A stretch of DNA of 64,000 nt from Datisca glomerata (GCA_003255025.1 QANY01011952.1:1611359-1675358), one strand, 5' to 3'. Shown: positions 34,333-46,000, counted from the stretch's first letter. Notes: generated by a model from the letters alone, not told the origin. A program made the numbers and translations.

Positions 34333-36217
34333 GGGGGGTGCTTGGTATAGGGTGATATTATATGAGATGCCTGAAAAGTGAGGTGATATTAACAATATCT
34401 CGCTTTGGTTTAGTTTTTTTTGAAGTATTTTAACAATAACCTGAATGTCAAGATACCATCCATTGAGGGTATCTTGATACTCTTCTAAATCGAGAGATAT
34501 ATCCATTATGGGCTTCTCCCTCTTACTCACGAACAGCTGAGGGTATCTTAATACTCCTCTAAATCTAAATCGAGAGGTATATTTATTATAGGCTTCTCCC
34601 TCTTACTCCCGAGCAACTCTCACTCCCGAGCAACTGAGAGTATCTTAATACTCTTCTAAATTGAGAGGTATATTAATTTTTGGCTTCTCTCACGCACTCA
34701 CGAGTAACGACCCGTGGTAAGTTGTCTCACGAATGCTTGTCTTCGGCATTTTGCCTTCTCCGTCTCTCTCTCACTCACGAGTTCAGCGACTCATGGTAAT
34801 GTCTCTCATTCCCTCTCTCTAGTTCTGTTAGTCTGGAATATAATTATTGACGGATTTTTGGGCATTTTGTGAACTCTGCTTGTAGAGAGTACGTCGTCGT
34901 CGTCGTCTCTAGTGAAAGCGTTTGATTTTGTACTCTCCGTTTACGAAGGTTTCTGCAACCTGAAGAAGGTTCTGTTTCTTGATTTTCTTTTAGTAACTCT
35001 GAGTTTGGATGAGAAAATTCGAGAAGATGCAAACGACGTTGGAAAATATTTAGTTTTCTTTTTCTTCGTTGGTATTTTCTCATTAATTCCTTTTGTCGTC
35101 AATTGGAGCCCAGGTCCATCTGAAGCTCAGTTTTTGAGTTCTCCACTGGAACAGAGCAGAAAAGCTTCGGGTTTTCTGCCATGGGAAAACACAGGAAAAA
35201 TAAAAGGCGAAGATCATGAAAAAAAGAGCAGAAAAGCTTCTGTTGATTTCACTCGTTTAGACCCATTTGTTTTTTGTGAAGATTTTAAAGACCCATTTGT
35301 TGAAAATGAAAAAAAAAAAAGCATTGGTTCTCTTTTTCTTTGTTCTCTTTCGTTAGTTCTTTCTCTGTTCTTGTTGGGGAAATTTGCTTCCGGGGTATTT
35401 TTCGTCTTTGGTTATGGAGAGGTATTCTAAGGTAGTGGATGAGGTTCTGGACATTGGGGATGTTCTCTATGAGAATCAGGACAATGGGTATATTTCTTTC
35501 TTCTAATTTTTCTTCTAGTCTTATTTGTTTCATATGCTGTTCTATCTTCATAGTTTATGATTTTTGACTCAGTTATTATAGAACTAATCAATTTGTCTTC
35601 CGTTTCTTTTGTTCTTTATCTATCATCTCCTTCTGTTTATTATTTTATTTCTAAATACATCTGTTTTTACATTCTTTTATTTTATTTTGTAAATGATTTC
35701 CGCTAATCAGTGATCAAAGAGAAAAGTGTTGATAATGATTAATTTATTCGAGGGATATGTTAAGTCAATTAATAGTTTGATTCAATCTCAAAATAAAAAT
35801 TACAAAATGTTTTTTTTGTAAGTAGGAGATGTACACAAGTTATTTGATGAAAATCTACACGATCTATCATAATATAATGGTTTGGTCAAAAAATTAATAA
35901 GTATATACGAAAAAAATTTATTGGTAAAATCTATATTTTTATTATTACTTGTGTTGGTAATCGTATTATAAATTATGTAATTATTATTCATAAGCAAGTC
36001 TAAGGATAAAATTAAAATTTGACAATGTGTAAAACATCATCTTACCTATTCCATCAAAATAAATAAAGTAATCTACACCCTTAGCATTAAATCATAACAT
36101 TTTAAGTATTAACAAATAAAGTAATCTTAACTTTCCAGTCATATACATTCTCACAATCATATTTCAACAATCTTATTTCAGAAATCATTCACTCACAATC
36201 TTATACCAAACGGCCCC
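34333..36217. mobile_element. PIF/Harbinger-type element carrying gene sequence
   Basis: The left terminus GGGGGGTGCTTGGTATAGG and right terminus read inward GGGGCCGTTTGGTATAAG are inverted repeats. The element is flanked by TAA on both sides (34330-34332 and 36218-36220), the PIF/Harbinger target. The flanks join into a continuous Copia LTR block, which fixes both borders independently. The left subterminal region (34440-34680) repeats GAGGGTATCTTGATACTC-type words three times. No PIF transposase or Myb-like protein is visible; instead the middle holds an unrelated coding-like fragment (34870-35490). Confidence 0.75.
34870..35490 (+). pseudogene. captured coding fragment, membrane-protein-like
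   Basis: A reading frame open from about 34862 to 35430 has real-protein texture. It starts inside a TCG/GTC repeat with no ATG and contains no internal Met. Hydrophobic segments (LVFFFFVGIFSLIPFVV; GSLFLCSLSLVLSLFLLG) are separated by a charged linker with two SRKAS motifs and a repeated DPFV. The frame ends at 35430, but the next frame continues with MERYSKVVDEVLDIGDVLYE from ATG 35414 to a possible donor (AATGG/GTATAT, about 35488). This suggests a single frameshift or an exon boundary. I do not recognise the family. Its position inside a short TAA-flanked transposon suggests capture of a host gene piece; expression unknown. Confidence 0.45.
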
Positions 36218-36395
36218 TAAGAGTTTTCTACATAAATCACGGTGTCTTTATTCTCTCATTCTCTCTCTTAAAAAAATCTCTTCCAAAAATACTCAAAATC
36301 AAATTAAACGCTTTCGATAACGGATACAGAAGCGGGTATGACAATGAATTGGAATCGGAAGTGAAGAACGATAAATTCATTTATTACATATTCAA

Positions 36396-36967
36396 TCAGT
36401 TTATTAATTTTGTACTGAGTATTATTAAAAAAAAATTATTAACGCTTTCTTTAAATTGAATCTGGAAAATTCCAGAACCACCATGAGTGCCAACGAAAAC
36501 CATTGACTGCTGGACGAAGAAAGCTCCACCTACGACAGTCAGGCCAAGAGCAACAATTTTTTTTTTTGAAATAGCTGCCAAAGGAGAATGTTTTGATCGG
36601 CGGAATAAACCATTGCAGAAGTTGGCGAGCCACGAGCAGCCTTGAAGCACATCAGTAACAACCAGCTCAAGGCATCTTTTAGTTCATCGGCGTCCTTCAC
36701 CACCGAACCACTCACCACGACGTCGTCGGACCTTTTTCAGACCGCGAATAATCTCCTCCATTTCCTAACAAAGAATCTTAGATTTTCATCAAGTGAAACA
36801 TTTTCAGACTCCAAGATATCCATAGAAGGCTTCGGAAAAATATTTCCGGTGATTCGGAGCTTTTTCTGGCAAGAAACAGTTGTCGGAGGAGGCCGCACGT
36901 TCCACTGGCGGCGGCTGTCATATTCTCTACCCATTTTCCAATCACCGAGTTGACCTACCCGGTACAT
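36396..36967 (-). pseudogene. unidentified coding-like fragment
   Basis: On the minus strand, frames from 36967 down to about 36400 read like one protein with a TGA after RKWRRLFAV and a frameshift near 36660. The parts include PKPSMDILESENVSLDENLR, then DDVVVSGSVVKDADELKDAL, then LQGCSWLANFCNGLFRRSK and KKKIVALGLTVVGGAFFVQQ (a hydrophobic, possibly membrane, segment). No family recognised. It could be a captured gene piece or an old pseudogene. The plus-strand frame at 36642-36953 is its antisense shadow. Confidence 0.4.
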
Positions 36968-37330
36968 AACCCGTTGGCCAGTAGCCCACGCCCAAGGGAG
37001 GGATCACTTCAGGAGCCCAATGGAAAGCTCTCTTAGCCTGCGGAATAAGGAGCACAATTAGACTCGCACTTCAACCCGTACTCAATTTGGACCCACACAT
37101 GACCCAAGCATACAGGTCCCTTGTGCACGGTCCTCTCCACCTTATGGAGCCCAACCCCTAGGCCCATCTTCCCAAGCAGATCTGTGTGGCGATCCAAGAC
37201 CCGCGCTCCATGCTAGACCCGCTTATGCCTAGGCCTCCAACAAGCCCAACGCCTTGTCTAGCTCCTCATAGGCCCAACGCATGCTCCCTCCTTCAAATGA
37301 CCCACTTCAAACTCCTCCAAGTCAATTTTA
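36968..37330. repeat. GC-rich LTR-like fragment
   Basis: C-rich sequence with repeated AGGCCCA/GACCC/CCCAAC words, unlike its AT-rich neighbours. The texture matches leader or LTR pieces of plant retroelements. No coding sequence. Confidence 0.3.
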
Positions 37331-37689
37331 TCAGGTTCGTAAAAAATAAAAAATAAAAATGGCAGAGCGAATAAAAAATAAATACAACATTTAAGGGAAG
37401 GTTTATTTATGTCATTATGCAATTAATTTGCAAAATTCCCATTAATTAAAATACGCTGTTTGATGTTCTTGTAATGTCAGGAGAATAATGTATTTTTTTT
37501 ACATTAACATTATTTAATATCTCGGGCAAGAACGAGTTTCAAGATTCAGATCCAGATAGCATAGCTCAGATATGCATATTTTCTCAAAATCGAGGGTTAC
37601 ATCGACAATCTCCATCAAAATTGACATCAAATTGCAAGAACGGAGATGTCCTGACTACAGGAACAGAGACGTCATGTCATACATAAATG

Positions 37690-37900
37690 AAAACGGCATG
37701 GTGACAGAACGGGAAACGTTGAGAACAAGAAATGTTGTGGCAATGAGAACGGGAAACTTTGTGGCAATGGCAACGGAAACTACTTAACAATGGCAATGAA
37801 AAAGTTGTAGTAATGGGAACAAAAACGGCAACAGGTACAACATTGAAACGGAAACGAATTGGAAGCCGAAACGGGAATAACATGACAACGAAACTAGAAG
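37690..37900. repeat. minisatellite, ~18-24 bp GGCAATGGGAACGG units
   Basis: Imperfect units of the type GGCAATGAGAACGGGAAAC repeated about nine times. Opens the tandem-array block that continues to 40352. Confidence 0.7.
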
Positions 37901-37914
37901 TGAAAAACGATTTA

Positions 37915-39100
37915 GTTTTTAGGCTGAAGTGAACGGAAGAGAACTTTATGGAAAAACATATGTCGTTTCAAAGATACAGAAATTAGCTTCTTGAAGAATT
38001 TTGTGAAACTCAATTTAGAGTTTCGGGGCAAAAGTTATGGCAATTTTCGTACAAGCTATTCTAAAAGAAGATAATGCAGAACTATCAAATTCAGAAATTA
38101 AACTGTAATAATTGGGGGCAATAACTTTGTGAATCATAGACCATCAGAAAGATACGAGAGTCTACTTCTTGGTTAATTTTACAAAAAATAATTTGGAGTT
38201 GCTGATCAAAAGCTATGATAGTTTTAGTACATGCTGTTTAAAAATAAAGATTACGAGAAATAGTAAATTTAGGAAATTATATTGTATCAATTGGAGCTGG
38301 AAACATGGAGAATCGTACACTAATATAAAGATATGGAAGTCTATTTCTTTGGAAATTTTACGAAATTGATTTTGGAGCTCACAACAAAAAGTTATGATTA
38401 TTTTCGTAAAGACTGTTCGAGAAAGCAAAATATGGAGAATCTTAAATTTGGAAATTAAACTGTATTTAGTGGAGCCAACTACATGACAAATATTATATCA
38501 AAGGTAAGATACGGAAATCAAACTTGTGAAGAATTTTACGAAAATCAATTTGAAGTTCCCGATCAAAAGTTATGACAGCTCTCGTTGGTGCTATTCAGGA
38601 AAATAAATATACTTCTCAAATTTAATTTTTAAACTATATCAATTTTGATATTATTACATAGAAAATAATATATCATTAGTAAATTATGGATATCTATTTC
38701 TTGAAGAATTTTGCACAACTCGATTTGAAGCTCTCGAACAAATTTATGATAATTTTTGTGAAGGCTGAACGAGAACGCAGAATATGCAGAATGGTCAATT
38801 GCAGAAATTAAACTGTATTTGATGGAAGCCAACTATACAGTGAATCTTACATCATCGGAAAGATACAAAAATCTACTTATTAGAGAATTTTACAGAATTT
38901 AAGTTGGAGATTTCAATTGAAAGTCACGGAAAGCATATTATGCAGAGCAGTCAAATTCGTTAATTAAACTGTACCGACTGGGAGCCAATTACATTGCGAA
39001 TTATATATCATCGGAAGCATATGAAATCAAATTCTTGAAGAATTTCATGGAATTCAATTTGGAATTTTCGATCAAAATTTATGGCATGATAACGTGCAAA
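37915..39100 (+). repeat. tandem array of ~178-bp monomers, seven copies
   Basis: The anchor GAAGAATTTTnnnnAAnTCAATTTGGAG...GATCAAAAGTTATG occurs at 37993, 38171, 38351, 38528, 38703, 38883 and 39037, giving spacings of 178, 180, 177, 175, 180 and 154. A second anchor (AAATTAAACTGTAT...GGAGCCAA) keeps the same register. Copies are strongly diverged, so the array is old. Monomer length is in the range of plant centromeric or nucleosome-sized satellites, but seven diverged copies do not make a satellite block. Confidence 0.85.
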
Positions 39101-39149
39101 CTACTTACAAAACAAATACTCGGCGTCAACTTTCTTTCTTCTTCAACAA

Positions 39150-39650
39150 CAATGGAAATAAGGGTGTGAGTCCTTGGAATGGGCAATTCGTAAGTCCTAC
39201 TCTCAGAAGGAACTAAGGGCGTAAGTCCTTGGAACGGGCAATTCATAAGTCTTACTCTAAAAATGAACTAATGGCGTAAGTCCTTTGAGAGGGGCAATTC
39301 ATAAGTCATACTCTCAGAATGAACTAAGGGCGTAAGTTCTTGAGAGGGGCAATTCATAAGTCCTACTCTCATAAGGAACTAATGGCGTAAGTCCTTGAGA
39401 GGGGCAATTCATAAGACATACTCTCAGAATAAACTAAGGACGTAAGTCATTGGAGAGGTAATTCATAAGTCTTACTCTTAGAAGGAACTAAGGGCGTAAG
39501 TTCATGGGAGAGACAATTCATAAGTCCAACTCTCAGAAGGAACTAAATACGTAAGTCCTTGAGAGTGGCAGTTCACAAGTCGTACCCTCAGAAAGAACTA
39601 AGGGCGTAAATCCTTGGGAGGGAAAATTCATAAGTCTAACTCTTAGAATA
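39150..39650 (+). repeat. tandem array of 55-bp units, nine copies
   Basis: The CAATTC anchor in GGGGCAATTCATAAGTC lies at 39184, 39239, 39295, 39350, 39405, 39459, 39514, 39569 and 39624, so the period is 54-56 bp. Each unit also holds GGAACTAAGGGCGTAAGTCC. Directly follows the 178-bp array. Confidence 0.92.
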
Positions 39651-39656
39651 TAAACG

Positions 39657-39950
39657 GGACCATGATTCTTTATTTGAATCTAAATCTTTGAAAACCGGCA
39701 ATTCGTAAGTCTCTTCTCTCATACTAAAAATGGGGCCATGGTTCTTTATTTGAACCCAAGTCCTTGAAAACAGAATGACGACGGGGTCATGGTTCTTTAT
39801 TTGAACCTAAGTCCTAGGAAATAGGAGAAACTCTCTAAAGAGCTTGTAGTAAAGCAAACAGAAGACACTCCCCAATGAGCCCGCAAAAAGGAAACGGGAA
39901 AAACTCTCCAAGGAGCCCATAGCAAAGGAAACGGGAGAAACTCTGTCAAT
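39657..39950 (+). repeat. short tandem units continuing the array block
   Basis: GGGGCCATGGTTCTTTATTTGAA occurs three times (39657, 39731, 39784), then two to three units of AGGAAACGGGAGAAACTCTCC (39825-39945). Confidence 0.7.
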
Positions 39951-40201
39951 AAATGCAGAACATTAAACTCAAACTCCTGCGATGCAATTATGAAATGGTA
40001 CACTCGCTCCTTAATCATTTCAATAAATTATTATATTATTCTTATCGCAAATCTCACCGTATGAGAGAAGGAAAAGAAAAAAATCTATCAATGAGCCCAC
40101 CCGTGAAAGGAACGGAAAGACATAACAGAAATGAAGGGATGACACCTGGAAACAGATAAATATTTTGTCAAAAGGCACTAGACCCATACCAAGTCTGAAA
40201 C

Positions 40202-40352
40202 AACGCATGTAAAGCATTCTCTGTGTGGGAAGATGAAAGGTTGTTCCGGAATAACGCATGTAAAGCATTCTCTGTGTGGGAAGATGAAAGGTTGTTCTGA
40301 AATAGCGCATGTAAGGTATTTTTTGAATGAGAAGATGAAACGACAAAAGAAC
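40202..40352 (+). repeat. tandem array of 51-bp units, three copies
   Basis: AACGCATGTAAAGCATTCTC begins units at 40202 and 40253, with a diverged third at 40304. The first two differ by very few bases. Confidence 0.9.
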
Positions 40353-41044
40353 ACGGAAAAGATAGCCATAAATGGCGCCCAAAAGGCGGAGAGTAATGAT
40401 ACGTGATAATGGCAGAAAAAAATAAACATTACACTTCAATGAATAAAAATCCGTTTTCAAAGAAGGGTTTTCTCCATGTCTGAAGCATGGAGATAAGGGA
40501 ACTATCATTTAGACATGGGAAATCCCGTTAAAATTTTCAAGGTCTGAACCATGGAGAGCTTATGAGCTTTTTAGATCTGAATCAGAGAGACAAAAAATTT
40601 CATGCCTAAAGGAGAGAGCCCTTGTTCTCGCAACGCAGCTCGGGGTATGGCTTTTTCATAGTTTACCATCTATTGATGATGGAGGGAAGAATAATAAGAA
40701 CTGGGTAGAGCTATTCATGAGTCTTTGAATCCCTCATCGAAGTTGGTTACATGACATTGGGCATCATGGATCTGCATCATCCTTTTATCACCTCTGCTAT
40801 ATGAACTTGTCCATTGTTCTTGGGCGGGGTCAAATTTATGTTTGGGGAGAAATGAGATCTAAATATGGAGAGCTAAAACATTTTTCACTCTAAACTTGTT
40901 TAGGAAATTAGAGAGAGAGATACAGAGATACAAAGAGAACTTACCATTTCATTGATGGCGTGATGGAGGGAAGAAGATTAAATGAGTGAAGTGAGGAGGA
41001 GGATAGTTTAGAAAATATGAAAAACAACAAATATTATTGATTTC
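40353..41044. other. non-coding, nothing recognised
   Basis: Contains AATGGAGAGC/CATGGAGA word repeats (40475-40560) and a GAGAGAGAGATACAGAGATAC simple stretch near 40912. No gene. Confidence 0.4.
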
Positions 41045-41219
41045 GAGAATGAGGATACCCCTCAATTCAGAGGGGTATCAAGATACTCTCAAAGGAGAGT
41101 ATCTTCACATTCCATGAATGCTAAAGCTCTTTAAAACTTTTACACCATATAAGGTAACCTCGTACCTTACCTTACTTTCCGGGCATCTAAACCAACTTGC
41201 ACCAATACCAAACAACCCC
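41045..41219 (-). mobile_element. orphan PIF-type terminus
   Basis: Read inward from 41219 the sequence is GGGGTTGTTTGGTATTGG, then AGATGCCCGGAAAGTAAGGT (matching AGATGCCTGAAAAGTGAGGT at the left end of the 34333 element). GAGAGTATCTTGATACCCCT follows, the subterminal motif of that family. TAA follows at 41220-41222. No left partner was found between 36221 and 41044, so the element is truncated or its other end is unrecognisable. Confidence 0.6.
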
Positions 41220-41222
41220 TAA

Positions 41223-42141
41223 GGGGCTGTTTGGTATAAGGGGATATAAGGCGATATATTGGGAATGTGAGGGGAAACAACATATTGCCTTGTTTGGTTT
41301 GAAATTTTTTTGAGATTCAGAATTGATGGAATCTGAAGATACCCTGCTTTGAAGGGTATTTGATACCCCTATGAATCGAGGGGTATCTTTATTGCCTGCA
41401 TCTGAAAAAAAAATTGTTCATAAACTCATCGTCATATGAAAGAAAATAAATTATTTTCCTCCAACTCGTTCAGAAAGTTGTTCATTTGAAAAAATTGCTT
41501 ATCTCAATCTTAAAAAATAATTGTTCAGAAACCGCAATCTGAACAAATTGTTCTCGTCCAACTCATCATCAAATGAAAAATAATTTTCTTCTCTGAAAAT
41601 TGTTCAAATAAACTAAAAAAACTCCAAATTCAGAGGAAACCCAAAATTGAAAAATTGATTTTCATGCATAAAGAGAACTCTAGTATGAAAAAATCTAAAC
41701 CCTGCCCTTTTCATGGATTTGAACCAGACTCCAACTCGTTGGACTCACAAGCCTTGAGCTAATCCCAAAATGCAAATCCATAAGTTGGAACAAAAAAAGC
41801 AGCTAGAGTTGAAGGAGTGAGCTCAGATCTATGAGAGAAATGAGAGAGAGACAACAAAGGAAGAAAAGGGGAAGAGATTTGAGAAGGAAAGGGTTTGTAG
41901 AGAGAGATTTTGGAGACAGTGGGATGGAGGAAAAAAAAGAGTATCTTTAACAAGGTTAAAGTAATATGTAAAATATTTTAATTAATCCAAGGTTAAAATT
42001 AGAAAATTGATAATATATTCATAACATTCTCAGTTATTATCAAATATAATAATTTTAACTTTCCGCGTATATATTTTTTCACAATCATACTTCAATAGTC
42101 TTATTCTAAAAATTTACTCATAATCTTATACCAAATGACCC
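41223..42141. mobile_element. small PIF/Harbinger-type element
   Basis: A 919-bp element with left end GGGGCTGTTTGGTATAAGG and right end read inward GGGTCATTTGGTATAAGATT. It is flanked by TAA (41220-41222) and a TCA at 42142-42144, a target copy with one change. The left subterminal region has the same GGTATTTGATACCCC / GAGGGGTATCTTT motif as the 34333 element, and the right end matches the right end of that element. The interior includes pyrimidine-rich (minus strand) leader-like sequence at 41760-41940; no transposase. Confidence 0.7.
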
Positions 42142-43084
42142 TCAAGTGATATTAAAAAAATAAGAAATGAGATGAGAGAACGTTATATATGATCTCTATG
42201 AAAAAAATCAAATCTAATTAAAAAGTTTGCCTTGTAGCCGTAGCTTATGGCTTAATGATTTGGTGGTTAGATTTTCAAAGATTATTACTCATTTTTCTTT
42301 TATAAAACGATTTGAAAACTATTCCTTTCTTTACTTTGATAATTTGAGAATTTGACAATACAACAATTTTGTGTAATCAACACACAAACCCTTATATAAA
42401 TATTTACTTACATGTAGCTTATGAATTATGATATGACTAAATGTTTTCTATAGCACCCACAAGCATTTTTTTTTGCTCGTAAAAAAATAATATATAGCAT
42501 ACAATAAAATACTTATATTATGACTCACTAACACAAGAAAAATAACGAGAGCCATAATTATAACACAAAACTATTTTAACGAAGGATAAAATACCAACCC
42601 AAGATGTTGGGTCTTACAACAGTAATTCGAAAACTAGAAAAACCCCTCAGCTAAGCTTCGGCCTAGATAAGGGTGAAAATGAAAATAGAAAAAATGGAAA
42701 CAAATTAATTATCGTGCAAAAACAGCTATATGCAAACGAAAACAAAAGTACGTTTATGTAGAATCAACTATTGAAACTGCTGAATTTCGTAATTTCTATT
42801 ATACCAAGTTCAAGCCCAAGTTTTTCAGCCCAAATCAATATCTATTTATTGCGAAAACATTAAGAATATGTCACATTTAAGAAAAATAAAATAAAGATAA
42901 AAAAAATAAAAAATAGTCATCCTAATTCTCTAAGTAAAAAATTTGGCGCAAAGACTGTTCCTCACGCACCAGTGAATTTTGAGTATAATTTTCTCAAAGT
43001 TTATATAATATATATTGCATACACGAAATGTATAGCATTTATCTCGTATGTATATATGATTTATACTGTATATTATATAAGTTA
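42142..43084. other. AT-rich intergenic
   Basis: No gene. A short piece at 42941-42977 (TTGGCGCAAAGACTGTTCC) is an inverted relative of the right end of the small palindromic element at 9161-9348. Confidence 0.45.
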
Positions 43085-46000
43085 TTCTCCCTCGGCTCAT
43101 TATTGGTGATTTCAACAAGATCCGATGTAATAATGATAAATCTGACAGAGCTCCTAGAGCTCAATATCTCATCGACAATTTTAGGCAACGTGTTGAGAAT
43201 TATGGTCTGATCGACCTTCCCTTTAGAGGTCCAAAATACACATGGTCAAACAAAAGAGATGGGATGACCTCATTGTGGAAACTATTGATAGGGCTCTAGC
43301 TTCAGACTCTTGGCTTCGGCTCTTTCCTGTGGCTAGCTTGCTCCACATGAATTTTCTATCATTGGATCACAGGCCAATCGCTTTAGATCTCATAACACCT
43401 CCAGCTCACTTATCATAGGAAATTCATATTTGAAGCCATGTGGTCTAGTTCCCCTAAATCTTATGTTATTATAAAATCCTTATGAGAATCTTCAAATAGG
43501 CTCAATACTGATATTTTGGAAAAGCTCCATTCTTGTTTGGTGGCTCTTTCATCATGGAGTAAGGAAAATTTTGGAAATATCTCCAAGGAAATCAATAAGT
43601 GCTAGACGAAATTAGAGATTATTTATGCTACAAATAACTCTCTTTCTTGAAGAATGACCTCCATCTTAAGGAGGAAATCTCTTGGATGCAACGGACAAAG
43701 GTTAATTGGCCCTTTGATGGAGATCGTAGTACCAAATATTTTCATTCCCGTGCTTCAGAACGTAAAAGGAAAAATTCTATACTTGGCATAAAATGAGCAG
43801 GGGAATTAGATGGACACAATGGATGTAATTCAAAGGGTTTTTCTAAATTACTTCTCCAACATATTTGAAAACTCAAACCCCTCTCCTCATACCATTAGCC
43901 AAAGCTGCCTTCACATCCCAAAATTGGTTAGTGATGAGATGAATGCAGGTCTTTCTAGACTGTTCTCTAAGGAAGAAATCCAAACCGCAGATATGCACCC
44001 TTTTAAGAGCCCAGGCCCTGATGGCTTCCCGGTCCATCTTTACTAGACCTATTGGAGCATCCTTGGGGAAGATACTACCAATTTTTACCAGACCTATTTG
44101 GACCTTTCATCCATTAATCGAACCAAGATAGCATTGATCCCCAAATCCAGAAATCCTATTAAGCATTAAGATTTTAGACGCATAATCCTCTACAACGTGG
44201 TGTATAAGCTTGTGTCAAAAGCTATAGTTAACCGGCTTAAACCTTGGCTTCCCTCCATCATCTCAGAAGAGTAAAGTGCTTTTCTAAAAGATCGTTTGAT
44301 CTCGGACAATATTCTCATAGCCCAAGAGGCTATCCACTTCCTTCATCGCAAGAAAAAAAGGGAAATTTGGTAATGATGCTTTGAAGTTAGACATGAACAA
44401 AGCCTTCGACCGAGTTGAATGGTGTTTCCTAAAAGAAGTTCTCACAAAACTGGGGTTCAACCAAGGTTGGATTTCTCTTGTTATGATACATTTCCTCCAT
44501 TTCAATGAGAATTATCATCAATGGTAACTTGTATGGAAACTTTAAACCTTCTAGGGGACTAAGGAAAGGAGACCTCCTCTCTCATTACCTTTTTCTCCTT
44601 TGTACAGAAAGTCTTTTTTATGGTATTAGTCATGCTATTAGGGCCACTTTGAAGGTATAAAGCTTAACATATTCTTCCCCACTCTCTCCCATCTCTTCTT
44701 TGCGGATGATAGTCTCATCTTCATCCACAATAAAGAAGGAGTAAGGCTACTTCTAGAAATTATTTCTTCCTACTCTCAAGATTTAGGCCAATGCATAAAT
44801 TTTTATAAGTCGATCTTGGTTTTTAGCGCCAACACAATTAACATCTCTAGAAACATAATTTCCAGCATTTTAGGAGTCAAAACCTTTTCTTTATTGGAGA
44901 AACATATCAGGTTTCATGCTACAATTAGTCGAAGTTAAAAGGAAGCTTTCAAAAGTCTAAAAGATAGAGGCTAGAATCTGATGTAAAAATGGAGGGAGAA
45001 GCAATTTTATATGGGAGGAAAAGAAATCTTTATAAAGGCAGTAGTCCAAGCTTTACCCATTTATACCATGCAATGTTTCAAACTCCCTATCACCCTTTAT
45101 CAGGATTTGGAACAACTAGCAGCCAGTTTTGGTGGGGATTCATAGACAAAGACAACAAATTACATTGGTCTTCGTGGAAATCTCTTTGTACTCCTAAATC
45201 CATATGTGGTTTAGGCTTCAGGAAGCTCCATTCCTTCGTCAAAGCTCTTCTAGCAAAGCAAGCTTGGCAGATCCTCTGCTTTCCTGACTCTTTGGTGAAC
45301 AAATTCATAATAGCCATTTATTTCCACAATTCTGGTTTTCTGGAAGTCGTAGAATTCCCTTCAGCTTCCCTCACTTGGAAGTCTATTCTATGGGGCCGCT
45401 CCCTCCTTACAAAAGGCCTCCGTTGGAGAATTATTAATGGGTGCTCGATGAAGGCTTTTGTTGACCCATGGATCCCCAGATCGGTTAGCTTCAAAGCCTT
45501 TGTCTCTAAAATGTTGACACTACAACCACTATGTATGTCTTGGACTTCATCTATCACAAATCAATGGAACATGGAGAAGCTTTCCTCCCACTTTACTGAG
45601 GTAGATATGCATGCTATTTTGTCAATCCTCCTCTCTTCCCCTTACGGTTCATATTTTCTATTCTGGCACTATTCTAAGACGGGCTATATTTAGTAAGAAT
45701 GGTTATTCCCTTAACCAATTATTGAATTTTGATGCTGGTCCCTTTGATTCTACAGCTTCTAAGGGCTGTGGTAGAAAATTTGGTCTCTCAAGGTACTAAA
45801 CAAAATTAAAATCTTTCTTTGGAGGATATCGAAAATTTTTCTGCCCATTCACCTTAATATGTATGATCATGGTTTAATCATTAGTCTTCTTTGTGAATTA
45901 TGTAAGATTCACGAATCTACTTCCCATCATTTGTTTACTTGTTTGCGTGTTAAAAGAGTCTGGACTCACTCTAATTGATTGTTTCTTTATGACTTCTTAA

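Larger units (their letters stand above)
33962..36290 (+). mobile_element. Copia-type LTR split by a later insertion
   Basis: TGTTAAGATC at 33962 starts an LTR-like segment with a CCTATAAATAAAG promoter-like box near 34236. The CCGTGATTTTTCTTCCC block at 34313-34329 is a typical Copia R/U5 signature. The rest of that block, GAGTTTTCTACATAAATCAC then GGTGTC, continues at 36221 after the 1885-bp PIF-type element. Removing that element and one TAA restores the usual order of the block. The 3' border (near 36290) is not fixed. Confidence 0.6.

Noticed and set aside
37915..39100. Centromere
   Set aside because: Only seven diverged monomers, flanked by single-copy-like DNA and ordinary transposons.
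39150..39650. CRISPR-like array of regular repeats
   Set aside because: Units are contiguous with no unique spacers, and the DNA is plant nuclear; it is a plain tandem repeat.
34333..41219. One large PIF element from the left end at 34333 to the right end at 41219
   Set aside because: The two ends share subterminal motifs, but the Copia LTR resumes directly after 36220, which fixes the right border of the 34333 element at 36217.
44989..45693. Longest uninterrupted frame in the LINE (234 codons), possible host gene
   Set aside because: Its residues are LINE ORF2 sequence, flanked in order by RT and zf-RVT/RNase H pieces with stops on both sides.
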